Source: Acinetobacter kookii (GTDB lineage: Bacteria > Pseudomonadota > Gammaproteobacteria > Pseudomonadales > Moraxellaceae). Taken from it: a DNA stretch of 64,000 bases. The notes below the pieces were generated by a model that searched no databases, was not told where the DNA came from, and saw only the letters and a list, made by a program, of their open reading frames with translations. Within the stretch, counting starts at the first letter, position 1; every line of letters begins with the position of its first letter. Location: NCBI RefSeq assembly GCF_900096895.1, contig NZ_FMYO01000002.1, positions 124,001-188,000 of the forward strand, written 5' to 3'. A program made the position numbers and the translations under genes. Positions 1 to 8,655 of the stretch are shown piece by piece.

Positions 1-1
1 T

Positions 2-205
2 ATGTTCAAGAAAACCTTTAGCTATTACATTATGCACATCACCATTGCCATGTTGGTCGGTTATTTCGTCACAGGAAGTATCTGGATGGCAGTGACCTTG
101 AGCTTGCTTGAGCCGACCATTCAGGCAATCGCGTTCTTCTTCCATGAAAAAATCTGGGAAGCCAAACCGGTGAAAATGCAGAACAGGAACAACGCGGCCA
201 TCTAA
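2..205 (+). CDS. DUF2061 family small membrane protein
   Basis: A 67-residue protein that resembles the DUF2061 family: an N-terminal MFKKTFSYYIMHI-like segment, one hydrophobic stretch (about residues 9-34) and the family's FFHEKIWE-type motif near residues 46-53. It is probably an inner-membrane protein of unknown function. The ATG lies one base from the window edge, so the ribosome binding site cannot be inspected; the length fits a complete DUF2061 protein, but a further upstream start cannot be excluded. A strong stem-loop with a T-tract follows about 50 bp after the stop. Confidence 0.7.
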   Translation: MFKKTFSYYIMHITIAMLVGYFVTGSIWMAVTLSLLEPTIQAIAFFFHEKIWEAKPVKMQNRNNAAI

Positions 206-256
206 ATATTTCCGGGTTATAAAAATATCATGGGTTCCTGTTTTCCGCTTTACAAG

Positions 257-292
257 CATCACTTCATTGGCATGAGGTGATGTTTTATTTTT
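257..292 (+). terminator. Rho-independent terminator after DUF2061 gene
   Basis: An 11-bp stem (CATCACTTCAT pairing with ATGAGGTGATG, one G-U pair) closes a TGGC loop and is followed by TTTTATTTTT. Confidence 0.75.
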
Positions 293-407
293 ACCTGTTA
301 AGTTCACATCTGCATACATTTTTTCCGGTCTTTTTTAAGATGAAACGCCTCTTTGATATAAAAATATTTTATAATAATTTAATTTTCATATAACCAGATA
401 TCTCCTT

Positions 408-1280
408 ATGAATCTTGCTGCCTTTGAAGCATTCATTAAAGTCATGGAAACCGGTTCTATTTCTATGGCTGCCGATTTATTGTTTATTACCCAGCCTGCT
501 GTGACCAAACGCATTCATAGCCTGGAAGAATATTTTGGCGTGAAACTGTTTGAGTCTGCCGGTCGTGGCGTTCAGGCGACGCATGCTGCACATTCTTTAT
601 TGCCGAAAGTGAAAAACTGGCTCAATGAACTGGGCGATATTCACCATACCCTCAGTCACGAACAGGAACAGGTGCAAGGCAAACTGAAAATTGGCACCAG
701 TCATCATATTGGTTTGCATCATCTACCGCAGCACCTGCGCAATTATGTGCAAAAATTTCCTGACGTCACTTTAGACGTGCATTTTGTTGACTCGGAACAG
801 GCGCATGAACAGGTACTGGCGGGTGACCTGGAACTGGCCTTTTTAACCCTCCCGCCGAAAGGGGATGAACGCCTGAGTTATGTGACCATCTGGAATGATC
901 CGCTGGTCTTTGTGGTGGCACCTTTTCATCCGCTGGCGCAAAAAAAGCATCTCAGTCTGGAAGATTTGATTCAATATCCGAGCCTCTTGCCCGCCTCGCA
1001 AACCTATACCACGCAAATCACCTTGGCAGAATTTGAAAAGCAAGGCGTTAAACCGAAAATCACTATGAGCAACAATCCGCTGGAATCCATCCGCATGCTG
1101 GTTTCAATTGGTTTGGGATGGTCGGTATTACCGAAAACCCTGCTAAATCAGGACCTGCAAATGCTGGATATCAATGTGCAAATGCAGCGTCAACTGGGCA
1201 TGGTCTGGCATCCAGGGCGCACCCAGTCACGTGCCGTACAAGAACTGGTGGCCATGATGCAAAACTCCCATCTCAACTAA
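408..1280 (+). CDS. LysR-family transcriptional regulator
   Basis: A 290-residue LysR-type regulator. The N-terminal winged helix-turn-helix covers about residues 1-60 (AFEAFIKVMETGSISMAA, then TQPAVTKRIHSLE). A linker helix follows, then a periplasmic-binding-protein-like effector domain from about residue 90 (GKLKIGTSHHIGLHHLP). The length is normal for the family. No strong Shine-Dalgarno precedes the ATG. The gene is followed by its own terminator and then by ovoA on the same strand. LysR proteins often regulate divergent neighbours, but none is visible here, so the target and effector are unknown. A role in controlling ovoA is possible but unsupported. Confidence 0.9.
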   Translation: MNLAAFEAFIKVMETGSISMAADLLFITQPAVTKRIHSLEEYFGVKLFESAGRGVQATHAAHSLLPKVKNWLNELGDIHHTLSHEQEQVQGKLKIGTSHHIGLHHLPQHLRNYVQKFPDVTLDVHFVDSEQAHEQVLAGDLELAFLTLPPKGDERLSYVTIWNDPLVFVVAPFHPLAQKKHLSLEDLIQYPSLLPASQTYTTQITLAEFEKQGVKPKITMSNNPLESIRMLVSIGLGWSVLPKTLLNQDLQMLDINVQMQRQLGMVWHPGRTQSRAVQELVAMMQNSHLN

Positions 1281-1293
1281 AACCGGCTTGAGC

Positions 1294-1322
1294 GCTGCAT
1301 CTGCCTGGATGCAGCATTTTGT
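1294..1322 (+). terminator. Terminator after LysR gene
   Basis: The stem GCTGCATC / GATGCAGC encloses a 6-nt loop and is followed by ATTTTGTT. It separates the LysR gene from ovoA. Confidence 0.6.
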
Positions 1323-1331
1323 TACCTTAAT

Positions 1332-1436
1332 CCTCAGCATAGCGGCACAGCTTTCGGGTACTTTTAAATAAAACACATAGAACCCGATGGCTTAAATGTG
1401 CAAAAGAATTCGAAGGAGTATGGGGCTATGCTGAGG
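1332..1436 (+). promoter_or_regulatory. Inverted repeat overlapping the ovoA start codon
   Basis: CCTCAGCATAG at 1332-1342 is exactly complementary to CTATGCTGAGG at 1426-1436, and the second arm contains the ovoA ATG (1428-1430). If the leader RNA includes both arms, an 11-bp stem would bury the start codon, leaving the AAGGAG ribosome binding site (1413-1418) in the 83-nt loop. This is seen directly in the sequence; the regulatory role is inference. Confidence 0.45.
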
Positions 1437-3644
1437 GATTCATCACCAACCCTATCTATAACTAATTCACCTGAAACAACCCAGGCTAAAACACACCCAG
1501 TCAAAGCCGATGTCGATGCTCCAAATCTATGGCAAAGCGCTAAAATTTCTTTGTTGCCTACGCCCGATTTAAACTTTGCTGATGAAGCCACGGCACGGCA
1601 TAGCTTGCGTGATTATTTTCTGAATACTTTTGACAGCTATGAACGGCTGTTTGACTGTCTGAAAAATGATGCAGCCTATTACCTTAAACCGATCTCTTTA
1701 CGTCATCCTCTGATTTTTTATTTTGGTCATACGGCGACCTTTTTTATCAATAAACTGCTGCTCAGCAAGCTGATTCACGCACGTTTGAACCCAGAGCTGG
1801 AAAGTATTTTTGCTGTCGGGGTCGATGAAATGAGCTGGGACGACCTGAACGAGCAGCATTATGACTGGCCGAGTGTAGAAGAAGTCCGGGCTTATCGTGG
1901 CCAGGTACGGACACTGGTCCTGAATCTGATTGAGCATGTCCCCCTGACATTACCCTTGAACTGGAACCATCCGTGGTGGTCGATCCTCATGGGCATTGAA
2001 CATGAACGGATTCATCTTGAAACCTCCTCGGTCCTGATTCGCCAGCAGCAGCTGGACTATGTATACAATCATCCGCAGTGGCGTGCCGAGGTCATCACAG
2101 ACATTGCACCCGAAAATACCCTGATTGCTGTTCCTGCAGGACAGGTCAACCTAAACAAGACTTTCGACAGTAACTTCTATGGCTGGGATAATGAATATGG
2201 CCGGCATCAGGCAGATGTGGCCGCTTTTGAGGCTTCACAATATCTGGTCTCCAATCAGGAATTCTTCAGTTTTGTGGAAGATGGCGGTTATGCCACTGAC
2301 CGTTACTGGACCGTAGAAGGACAGGCTTGGCTGAAATTTTCTCAAGCCCAGCATCCCAGCTTTTGGCGAAAAACACCTTCGGGCTGGTCACTGCGTTTGA
2401 TGCTGGAAGAAATTTCCATGCCTTGGGACTGGCCGGTAGAAGTGAATTATCTTGAAGCCAAAGCGTTTTGCAACTGGAAAGCCGAGAAAACCGGTCAAAG
2501 CATTCGCTTGCCCACAGAAGATGAGTGGTACCGGCTGTATGATGTGGCAGGTTTAGATGCCGATCTGCCCAGTCCTGAACAGGCCAATATCGAACTGAAA
2601 TACCGAACCAGTCCCTGCCCGGTGAATCATTTTCAGCAGGGTGATTTTTTTGATATTCAGGGCAATGTCTGGCAATGGACTGAAACCCCGATTTACCCTT
2701 TTGACGGTTTTCAGGTACATCCTATCTATGATGATTTCAGCACCCCAACCTTTGATGGGCAACATAATTTAATCAAAGGCGGTTCCTGGATTTCTGCCGG
2801 CAATGAGGCTTTGCACAGCGCACGCTATGCCTTCCGCCGGCATTTTTTCCAGCATGCCGGATTCCGCTATGTCGCTGCTTCTCAAGAACTTCAGCAGTTT
2901 CAGTCGCAGTATGAAACGGACCAGATGATCTCGCAATATCTGGAATTCCAGTACGGCGCAGACTATTTTAACGTGCCCAATTTTGCCCAAAGCCTGATGG
3001 ATCTTGCACGGCCCTATTTTAAGGATATTGCTACCGAGAAGGCATTGGATATCGGTTGTGCCACGGGTCGGGCCAGCTTCGAACTGGCAGCTTATTTTAA
3101 TCAGGTCACAGGCCTGGACTTTTCCGCACGCTTTATTCAGCTGGCGGTACAGCTGGCGCAAGGAGAAACTATACGCTATACCCTGCCGATTGAAGGGGAA
3201 CTGGTGGAATATAAAGCCTGCAACTTAAAAGAGTTGGGCTTAGATCAGCTTGCGCATAAAGTCGATTTTTTCCAGGCTGATGCCTGTAATTTAAAACCTC
3301 ACTTTAACGATTACAATTTTATTCTGGCTGCCAATTTAATTGACCGCCTGCATCATCCGAAAGATTTTTTAACCCACATCCATCAACGCTTAACCCTGGG
3401 CGGAATTTTAATGCTGGCCTCGCCCTACACCTGGCTAGAGGAACATACTGCACGTCATGAATGGCTCGGCGGTTTTAAAAAAGATGGCGAAAACTTCACT
3501 ACGCTAGATGGCATGACTGAACTGTTAAAAGCGCATTTTGAAATGCTTGATGAACCTCAGGATGTGGCATTTGTCATTCGTGAAACCGCGCGTAAGTATC
3601 AACATACCCTGTCCCAAGTCACCTTATGGAAACGGGTCAGGTAA
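1428..3644 (+). CDS. ovoA: 5-histidylcysteine sulfoxide synthase / mercaptohistidine N-methyltransferase OvoA
   Basis: OvoA builds ovothiol: its iron domain couples cysteine to histidine with O2 to give 5-histidylcysteine sulfoxide, and its C-terminal domain N-methylates the thiol product. The start is set at ATG 1428, which has AAGGAG nine bases upstream; an in-frame GTG at 1398 would add ten residues. The 738 residues carry three domains: DinB-like (about 50-210) with the iron-ligand motif HERIHLE (His192 and His196, plus an upstream His near 101); FGE-sulfatase-like (about 220-480) with a GNVWQWTE segment and a GGSW motif; and a class I methyltransferase domain (from about 535) starting with DIGCATG. 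The third enzyme-pathway partner OvoB (a PLP sulfoxide lyase) is not nearby. Identification is by motif and domain order. Confidence 0.88.
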   Translation: MLRDSSPTLSITNSPETTQAKTHPVKADVDAPNLWQSAKISLLPTPDLNFADEATARHSLRDYFLNTFDSYERLFDCLKNDAAYYLKPISLRHPLIFYFGHTATFFINKLLLSKLIHARLNPELESIFAVGVDEMSWDDLNEQHYDWPSVEEVRAYRGQVRTLVLNLIEHVPLTLPLNWNHPWWSILMGIEHERIHLETSSVLIRQQQLDYVYNHPQWRAEVITDIAPENTLIAVPAGQVNLNKTFDSNFYGWDNEYGRHQADVAAFEASQYLVSNQEFFSFVEDGGYATDRYWTVEGQAWLKFSQAQHPSFWRKTPSGWSLRLMLEEISMPWDWPVEVNYLEAKAFCNWKAEKTGQSIRLPTEDEWYRLYDVAGLDADLPSPEQANIELKYRTSPCPVNHFQQGDFFDIQGNVWQWTETPIYPFDGFQVHPIYDDFSTPTFDGQHNLIKGGSWISAGNEALHSARYAFRRHFFQHAGFRYVAASQELQQFQSQYETDQMISQYLEFQYGADYFNVPNFAQSLMDLARPYFKDIATEKALDIGCATGRASFELAAYFNQVTGLDFSARFIQLAVQLAQGETIRYTLPIEGELVEYKACNLKELGLDQLAHKVDFFQADACNLKPHFNDYNFILAANLIDRLHHPKDFLTHIHQRLTLGGILMLASPYTWLEEHTARHEWLGGFKKDGENFTTLDGMTELLKAHFEMLDEPQDVAFVIRETARKYQHTLSQVTLWKRVR

Positions 3645-3656
3645 ATTCTTTACAAA

Positions 3657-3688
3657 AATAAAGCCAATCTGAGAATTGGCTTTATTTC
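3657..3688. terminator. Bidirectional terminator between ovoA and DUF2789 gene
   Basis: AATAAAGCCAAT pairs with ATTGGCTTTATT around a short CTGAGA loop, with A- and T-rich flanks suiting both convergent genes. Confidence 0.7.
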
Positions 3689-3698
3689 GCTTTGCTCT

Positions 3699-3944
3699 TT
3701 ATCGGATCACTGAATCTTCATGCAACGATTCATTCAACTGGTCAACAATAATCGCCCATGAACCATCGGACTTGATTTTTTCTGCCAAAAACTGGCGCTG
3801 CGCTTCGGTCCAATATTCGGCTTCGGTAATCTGGGTCTGGGCATTGAGTTGATGCGTAGCAATAAACAGGGCAATCGCCTCTTCACTGGAATCTAATCCT
3901 AACTGCTCAAAAAGATTGGTCATTCTTGGACGTGTTTGGCTCAT
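3699..3944 (-). CDS. DUF2789 family protein
   Basis: An 81-residue soluble protein resembling DUF2789: MTNLFEQLGLDSS near the N-terminus, a helical region, and an FLAEKIKSDGSWA-type segment. Function is unknown. The start is placed at the ATG at 3944 because AGGAG lies six bases upstream of it; an upstream in-frame start at 3977 would add eleven residues without an obvious ribosome binding site. It converges with ovoA and shares a terminator with it. The DUF assignment is from memory of the family's N-terminal motif. Confidence 0.7.
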   Translation of the reverse strand: MSQTRPRMTNLFEQLGLDSSEEAIALFIATHQLNAQTQITEAEYWTEAQRQFLAEKIKSDGSWAIIVDQLNESLHEDSVIR

Positions 3945-4216
3945 TTTGATCTCCTGTTCTTGTTCAATTTCAAACAATAATTTTTTGTCTTTTACCCTTG
4001 TGCTTTCATTCTAATATACGGCAAAGGCATACTCATAGTAAGGCTTATTTTATCGTCCCTTAGTCGATATAGCCCCTTCAATCCAGTTCAGCAGATCGGT
4101 AGCAACCCTCTTCCAACATGCAAGGATTTCGGTGCAATCCATTTTTTATTTTTCACGTTTAAAGTGGAGAGAACCGCCCTATTCCGTAGGCTCTCCCCTC
4201 CGTCAAAACAAATTGC
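3945..4216. other. Intergenic region
   Basis: An AT-rich stretch that should contain the DUF2789 promoter (minus strand). Near 4165-4200 an imperfect stem GGAGAG / CTCTCC could act as a weak terminator for the HAD phosphatase gene. No open frame or RNA gene is recognised. Confidence 0.4.
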
Positions 4217-4867
4217 CTAAATTGACCAGTCCTGAATTTCCCAGTTTTGTGCTTTGGCCAAAGCCTCTAAACGCTCATCCGGATTGACCACAATGGCATG
4301 GTCGGCATATTCCAGCAAGAAACGGTCATTGAATGAATCTGAATACGCCCATGACTCATCAATATCGCGCCCTTGCAGCCATTGTTCCAGACGGATCAAT
4401 TTCCCTTTTTGATAACAGGCAGTGTTAATGACTTTACCGGTATATTTGCCATCCACCACCTCTGCATTGGTGGCAATAATTTCAGTAATGCCAAACTCGT
4501 GAAAAATCGGTGCGGTAATAAAATCCGAAGTTGCAGTAATTCCCACCAGCTCATGTCCGGCATCCTTGTGACGTTGAATGGCAGCAAAACCTTCTGGACG
4601 CATTTGCGGACGAATAATTTTTTTCATGAACAATTCATGTAATTCGGTCAAATAATCATTGTCATGCTGGGTTAAAAATTCAAAGACGAATTCGTTATAG
4701 GCAATCGGGTCAAGTTGCCCTGCTTTATAGTCCTCATAAAATTTGTCATTCATTTGACGATGTCGGATTGGATCGACTAAACCTTCGTTTACTAAAAACT
4801 CACCCCATGAATAATCTGAATCGGTATTTAATAGGGTGTGGTCGAGGTCAAATAAAGCCAATTTCAT
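4217..4867 (-). CDS. HAD-superfamily (SerB-like, subfamily IB) phosphatase
   Basis: A 216-residue HAD hydrolase. Motif I is LFDLDHTLL (nucleophile Asp7, acid/base Asp9). Motif II is the ITATSD segment, and motif III/IV comprises a lysine region and AYSDSFND. A helical cap of the phosphoserine-phosphatase/CicA type sits between motifs I and II. It probably hydrolyses a small phosphomonoester in the cytoplasm. The substrate cannot be told from sequence, so serB is not assigned. The gene diverges from rppH across a 182-bp promoter region. Confidence 0.82.
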   Translation of the reverse strand: MKLALFDLDHTLLNTDSDYSWGEFLVNEGLVDPIRHRQMNDKFYEDYKAGQLDPIAYNEFVFEFLTQHDNDYLTELHELFMKKIIRPQMRPEGFAAIQRHKDAGHELVGITATSDFITAPIFHEFGITEIIATNAEVVDGKYTGKVINTACYQKGKLIRLEQWLQGRDIDESWAYSDSFNDRFLLEYADHAIVVNPDERLEALAKAQNWEIQDWSI

Positions 4868-5049
4868 GAAAATACTCGTAAAAACTGAAATTTAAGAAAA
4901 AAATTGTAAATCTATCTCCGCTAGTCGATAGAAATTCGTTAAGATCATAGCAATTTTTAACATTTAAGCTGTGCTTTTTTTCGAGATGGATATAGAAATA
5001 ACAATCCCCGAACAAAAAGCCATACATTACAGAAAATTTAGGTAGCCAA

Positions 5050-5526
5050 ATGATCGACTCAGAAGGTTTCCGACCGAATGTCGGGATCATTTTGGCAAAC
5101 GACATTGGACAAGTTTTATGGGCAAAACGCATTGGACACAATGCTTGGCAATTTCCGCAAGGAGGGATCCAGTTTGGAGAATCCCCCGAACAGGCACTTT
5201 ATCGTGAGCTGAGAGAAGAAGTTGGCTTATTGCCCGAACATGTTCAAATTGTAGCGCAAACAAAAGGTTGGCTGCGTTATCGTTTGCCGCAAAGATATAT
5301 ACGTCCGGATTCGGACCCGGTGTGTATTGGTCAAAAACAGAAGTGGTTTTTACTCCGGCTGACAGCGCCAGCAAAGCATATTCAGCTGGACCTGTCAGAC
5401 CCACCCGAGTTTGACCAGTGGCAATGGGTAAGTTATTGGTACCCATTGGGTCAGGTCGTGAATTTTAAACGCGATGTATACCGGAGGGCGATGGTGGAAC
5501 TGTGTCAGCAGTTACCCTCGCTCTAG
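5050..5526 (+). CDS. rppH: RNA pyrophosphohydrolase
   Basis: RppH removes pyrophosphate from the 5' end of triphosphorylated mRNA, which allows 5'-sensing decay by RNase E (encoded at 35.7 kb in this window). The 158 residues fit the usual length. The N-terminus [21 protein letters not shown] is typical, and the Nudix box runs from Gly38 to Leu60, ending RELREEVGL with the metal-binding Glu56/Glu57. AGGTAG precedes the ATG. ptsP follows downstream, an order known from other Gammaproteobacteria, although a small hairpin separates them here. Confidence 0.95.
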   Translation: MIDSEGFRPNVGIILANDIGQVLWAKRIGHNAWQFPQGGIQFGESPEQALYRELREEVGLLPEHVQIVAQTKGWLRYRLPQRYIRPDSDPVCIGQKQKWFLLRLTAPAKHIQLDLSDPPEFDQWQWVSYWYPLGQVVNFKRDVYRRAMVELCQQLPSL

Positions 5527-5537
5527 CTCGAAAAAAT

Positions 5538-5559
5538 TGCATGAAAATGCAGATTTTTT
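5538..5559 (+). terminator. Short terminator or attenuating hairpin between rppH and ptsP
   Basis: TGCAT-GAAA-ATGCA is followed by GATTTTTT. The stem is only 5 bp but closes a stable GAAA tetraloop; it may be a partial terminator within the rppH-ptsP unit. Confidence 0.5.
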
Positions 5560-5614
5560 AGTAGCATGTTGTTATAAATAAAAACAGTTTTAAACTTATT
5601 TTGGAGCAGATTTT

Positions 5615-7912
5615 ATGTCGAATATGCAACTGGACACCTTAAGACGCATTGTGCAAGAAATCAATGCGTCCACCAGTTTGCATGAGTCACTCGACATCAT
5701 GGTCAATCAGGTTGCTGAAGCCATGCACGTGGATGTCTGCTCCATTTATCTGCTGGATGAACGAAACCAGCGTTATCTGCTTATGGCTTCTAAAGGGTTA
5801 AATCCTGAAGCTGTGGGACATGTCTCCTTACATACCAGCGAAGGTCTGGTGGGACTGGTGGGACAACGCGAAGAAATCGTCAATCTGGATAATGCACCAA
5901 AGCATGAACGCTTTATGTACCTGCCGGAAACCGGAGAAGAAATTTATAATTCCTTCCTCGGTGTTCCGGTGATGTACCGCCGCAAGGTGATGGGCGTATT
6001 GGTGGTGCAAAATAAGGAACCGCAAGATTTTAGCGAAGCAGCGGAATCATTCCTGGTCACCCTGTGTGCCCAGCTGTCCGGTGTGATTGCCCATGCCCAT
6101 GCCGTGGGCAATATTGATGTATTCCGCAAGCCAAGCAATTTACCTGCTTATAAAACCTTTCAGGGCGTTTCCGGTTCAGGCGGGATTGCTTTAGGGCGTG
6201 CCGTAATTCTCTATCCGCCTGCCGATCTGGCTGCTGTGCCTGATCGCGAAGCAGATGACATCAGTGAAGAACTGGCTCTTCTGGATGCCGCATTAAATGC
6301 CGTGCGTCAGGAAATTCAGGCACTGGATGAAAAAATGCAGGATGCCTTAATGGCTGAGGAACGGGCTTTATTCAGCGTGTTTTTGCGCATGCTGGATGAA
6401 AACTCCCTGCCTGCTGAAATTAAGGCTGAAATCCGCGATGGGAACTGGGCACAGGGTGCTGTACGTATTGTCATTGATAATCACATTGCCCTGTTTGCGC
6501 AAATGGAAGATGACTATTTACGCGAACGCGTGTCTGACCTGAAAGATCTAGGGCGTCGTATTCTGGCCTTTTTGCAGGAAGCCGATGCCAGCCATCGTGA
6601 ACTGACCGATGAAAGCATCCTGATCGGGGAAGACATTTCAACCGCGGCACTGGTGGAACTGCCGGTGGATAAAATTGCCGCAATTGTCACCACCGAAGGT
6701 GCCATGAATTCACATATGGTGATTGTGGCACGTGCCCTGGGCATTCCAACCGTGGTCGGTGTGACTGAACTGCCAATCAATACCCTGGATGATGTCGAGA
6801 TGATTGTCGATGCCCATCAGGGACGGGTGTTTATCAATCCACCACGCCGTTTGCGTACCCGCTATAAAGAAATCCAGAAAGAAGAAGAACAGCTGGCGAA
6901 AGACTTAAAGCAATACGAAACCAAAGATGCCATCACCCCGGATGGCATTGCGGTCAAACTGTTTGTCAATACGGGTTTAATGATTGATGTCGTTCGCGGC
7001 GTACAGCGTGGCGCCAAAGGCGTCGGTTTATACCGCTCTGAAATTCCGTTTATGCTGCGTGACCGCTTTCCCGGCGAAGAAGAGCAGCGTGCCATTTACC
7101 GCCAGCAACTCAGCCACTTTGCCAATAAACCTGTGGTGATGCGTACCCTCGACATTGGTGCAGATAAAGATTTACCGTATTTCTCGATTGAAGAAGAAAA
7201 CTCGGCGCTGGGCTGGCGCGGTATCCGTTTTACCCTGGATCATCCAGAAATTTTTTCTGCCCAGATTCGTGCCATGCTCAAAGCCAGTATTGGATTGAAT
7301 AACCTGCACATTTTACTGCCCATGATCACCAGTGTCAGTGAAGTGGAAGAAGCCCTCTATCTGCTGGACCGTGACTGGACCGCAGTGCAGGAGGAAGAAC
7401 AGGTCAAAATTACCAAGCCCAAAATTGGCATTATGGTTGAAGTTCCGAGTGTGCTGTTACAGATTGAAGAGTTTTCCGAACTGGTAGATTTTTTCTCGGT
7501 CGGTTCAAATGACTTGACCCAGTATTTACTGGCGGTTGACCGCAATAACCCTCGGGTTGCCAATGTCTACTCGCACTTCCATCCGGCTATTTTACGCGCT
7601 TTAACCCGCTTGGTTCAGGAATGTCATAAATATGATAAACCGGTGAGCATTTGTGGAGAAATGGCTGGCGACCCATTGGCAGCGGTACTATTGATGGCGA
7701 TGGGCTTTAATACCCTGTCGATGAGTTCAAGCAATATTTTGCGGGTGCGTAAAGCCATTTGCCATGTCCCTATGACCGATGCCCAGGAACAGCTGGAACG
7801 TGTATTAAAAATGAGTAACCCACTAATGGTGAAAAGCTGGATGGAATATTACTTCAAGACCCATGGTCTGGGGGATATGGTGAAATCTGCAACCCGTATT
7901 TTGGGTGCTTAA
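5615..7912 (+). CDS. ptsP: Phosphoenolpyruvate-protein phosphotransferase PtsP (EI-Ntr)
   Basis: First enzyme of the nitrogen-related PTS. It autophosphorylates from PEP and passes phosphate to NPr, acting in regulation rather than sugar uptake. The 765 residues comprise an N-terminal GAF sensor domain (about 1-160), a PEP-utilising N-terminal domain, the mobile swivelling domain with phospho-acceptor His367 in GAMNSHMVIVA, and a C-terminal TIM barrel with the catalytic Cys680 in SICGEMAGDP. The GAF domain distinguishes PtsP from sugar-type PtsI. GGAG lies nine bases before the ATG. It is co-oriented with rppH. Confidence 0.95.
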   Translation: MSNMQLDTLRRIVQEINASTSLHESLDIMVNQVAEAMHVDVCSIYLLDERNQRYLLMASKGLNPEAVGHVSLHTSEGLVGLVGQREEIVNLDNAPKHERFMYLPETGEEIYNSFLGVPVMYRRKVMGVLVVQNKEPQDFSEAAESFLVTLCAQLSGVIAHAHAVGNIDVFRKPSNLPAYKTFQGVSGSGGIALGRAVILYPPADLAAVPDREADDISEELALLDAALNAVRQEIQALDEKMQDALMAEERALFSVFLRMLDENSLPAEIKAEIRDGNWAQGAVRIVIDNHIALFAQMEDDYLRERVSDLKDLGRRILAFLQEADASHRELTDESILIGEDISTAALVELPVDKIAAIVTTEGAMNSHMVIVARALGIPTVVGVTELPINTLDDVEMIVDAHQGRVFINPPRRLRTRYKEIQKEEEQLAKDLKQYETKDAITPDGIAVKLFVNTGLMIDVVRGVQRGAKGVGLYRSEIPFMLRDRFPGEEEQRAIYRQQLSHFANKPVVMRTLDIGADKDLPYFSIEEENSALGWRGIRFTLDHPEIFSAQIRAMLKASIGLNNLHILLPMITSVSEVEEALYLLDRDWTAVQEEEQVKITKPKIGIMVEVPSVLLQIEEFSELVDFFSVGSNDLTQYLLAVDRNNPRVANVYSHFHPAILRALTRLVQECHKYDKPVSICGEMAGDPLAAVLLMAMGFNTLSMSSSNILRVRKAICHVPMTDAQEQLERVLKMSNPLMVKSWMEYYFKTHGLGDMVKSATRILGA

Positions 7913-7919
7913 AATGGGG

Positions 7920-8111
7920 TTATAGCACAGCAAATACCGTGCAAGAAAAAGGGAGATAATCATTTGAGTATCTCCCTTTTTTGTGCTTGTCATAGCCACG
8001 TTTTGCATTTTTCTTGCGGTCTACAAAGACCTGGCTTTTATTGACCTCATGCATGTGTTTTGCCACAAAGTTATGAATCACCACCTCTGGCAGTGCTTTT
8101 TTCTTTGCCAT
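7920..8111 (-). CDS. Small basic protein, DUF7230-like
   Basis: A 63-residue lysine-rich protein beginning MAKKKALPEVVIHNFVAKHM, with a VFVDRKKNAKRGYDKHKKGR segment. This resembles a family of short basic proteins (possibly DUF7230) with a conserved HxxNK...F.DRKK...KHK pattern. The start at 8111 is chosen because AAGGTG lies just upstream; an earlier in-frame start at 8153 lacks one. The last residues are encoded by the ptsP terminator hairpin, so the natural C-terminus may have been replaced by read-through into it. Function is unknown, and family assignment is tentative. Confidence 0.6.
   Translation of the reverse strand: MAKKKALPEVVIHNFVAKHMHEVNKSQVFVDRKKNAKRGYDKHKKGRYSNDYLPFSCTVFAVL
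7946..7982. terminator. ptsP terminator (bidirectional)
   Basis: GGGAGATA (7951-7958) pairs with TATCTCCC (7969-7976), followed by six T; a run of A precedes the stem. The minus-strand small gene 7920-8111 reads through this hairpin before its stop. Confidence 0.85.
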
Positions 8112-8274
8112 TTTACTCACCTTTTTGAATTCACCATCCAGATGGGATAGCAAGCTGATATTACGCTTTTCCGTACAGAATTCAAGCGGTTTTTCAGGCT
8201 GGAGAAATTTATTAAAAAACGATTTATTTCATATACTTAAAATCATATCTTTAAGTGTTTACCCCGACTCAGTA

Positions 8275-8655
8275 TTAGAATTTCTGCATATTTAAAAAAT
8301 GCATGGCCAAATAGCCCAAAAAAAGCAGCCAGATTAAAATAATCACCCCTGCCGCCCAACGGTTGACCGGCCGTTCTGACAATAGCGAGGCACGAATTCT
8401 GCAATCGTCTAGAATTTCTTGTGGCGTCAGCTTGATCACCAATAACAGTCCCAAGGGCACAATAATAATATCATCCAGATAGCCCAGTACCGGAATAAAA
8501 TCGGGAATCAGGTCAATCGGCGATAGCGCATATGCCGCAATAATCAGCGCCAGTATTTTGATCCAGACAGGTGTGCGCTGGTCTTTAGCCACCAGCCAAA
8601 CCACCCGAACATCTTTTTTGATGGTTTTGGCCCATTGTTTAATTTTTTGGTACAT
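8275..8655 (-). CDS. YkvA-like (DUF1232) membrane protein
   Basis: About 126 residues from the chosen ATG. The DUF1232 signature is visible: a hydrophobic segment, then ALSPIDLIPDFIPVLGYLDD, then further hydrophobic helices (PLGLLLVIKL and a C-terminal membrane anchor VIILIWLLFLGYLAMHF). It is an inner-membrane protein of unknown function. The start is uncertain: an upstream in-frame ATG at 8733 adds 26 residues, and neither start has a clear Shine-Dalgarno. Confidence 0.75.
   Translation of the reverse strand: MYQKIKQWAKTIKKDVRVVWLVAKDQRTPVWIKILALIIAAYALSPIDLIPDFIPVLGYLDDIIIVPLGLLLVIKLTPQEILDDCRIRASLLSERPVNRWAAGVIILIWLLFLGYLAMHFLNMQKF

Noticed and set aside
1398..1427. GTG at 1398 as the ovoA start.
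   Set aside because: The ATG at 1428 has AAGGAG at proper distance and gives iron-ligand numbering close to characterised OvoA; the GTG extension has neither.
5087..5446. 119-codon frame antisense to rppH.
   Set aside because: Antisense shadow of a strongly supported Nudix gene.
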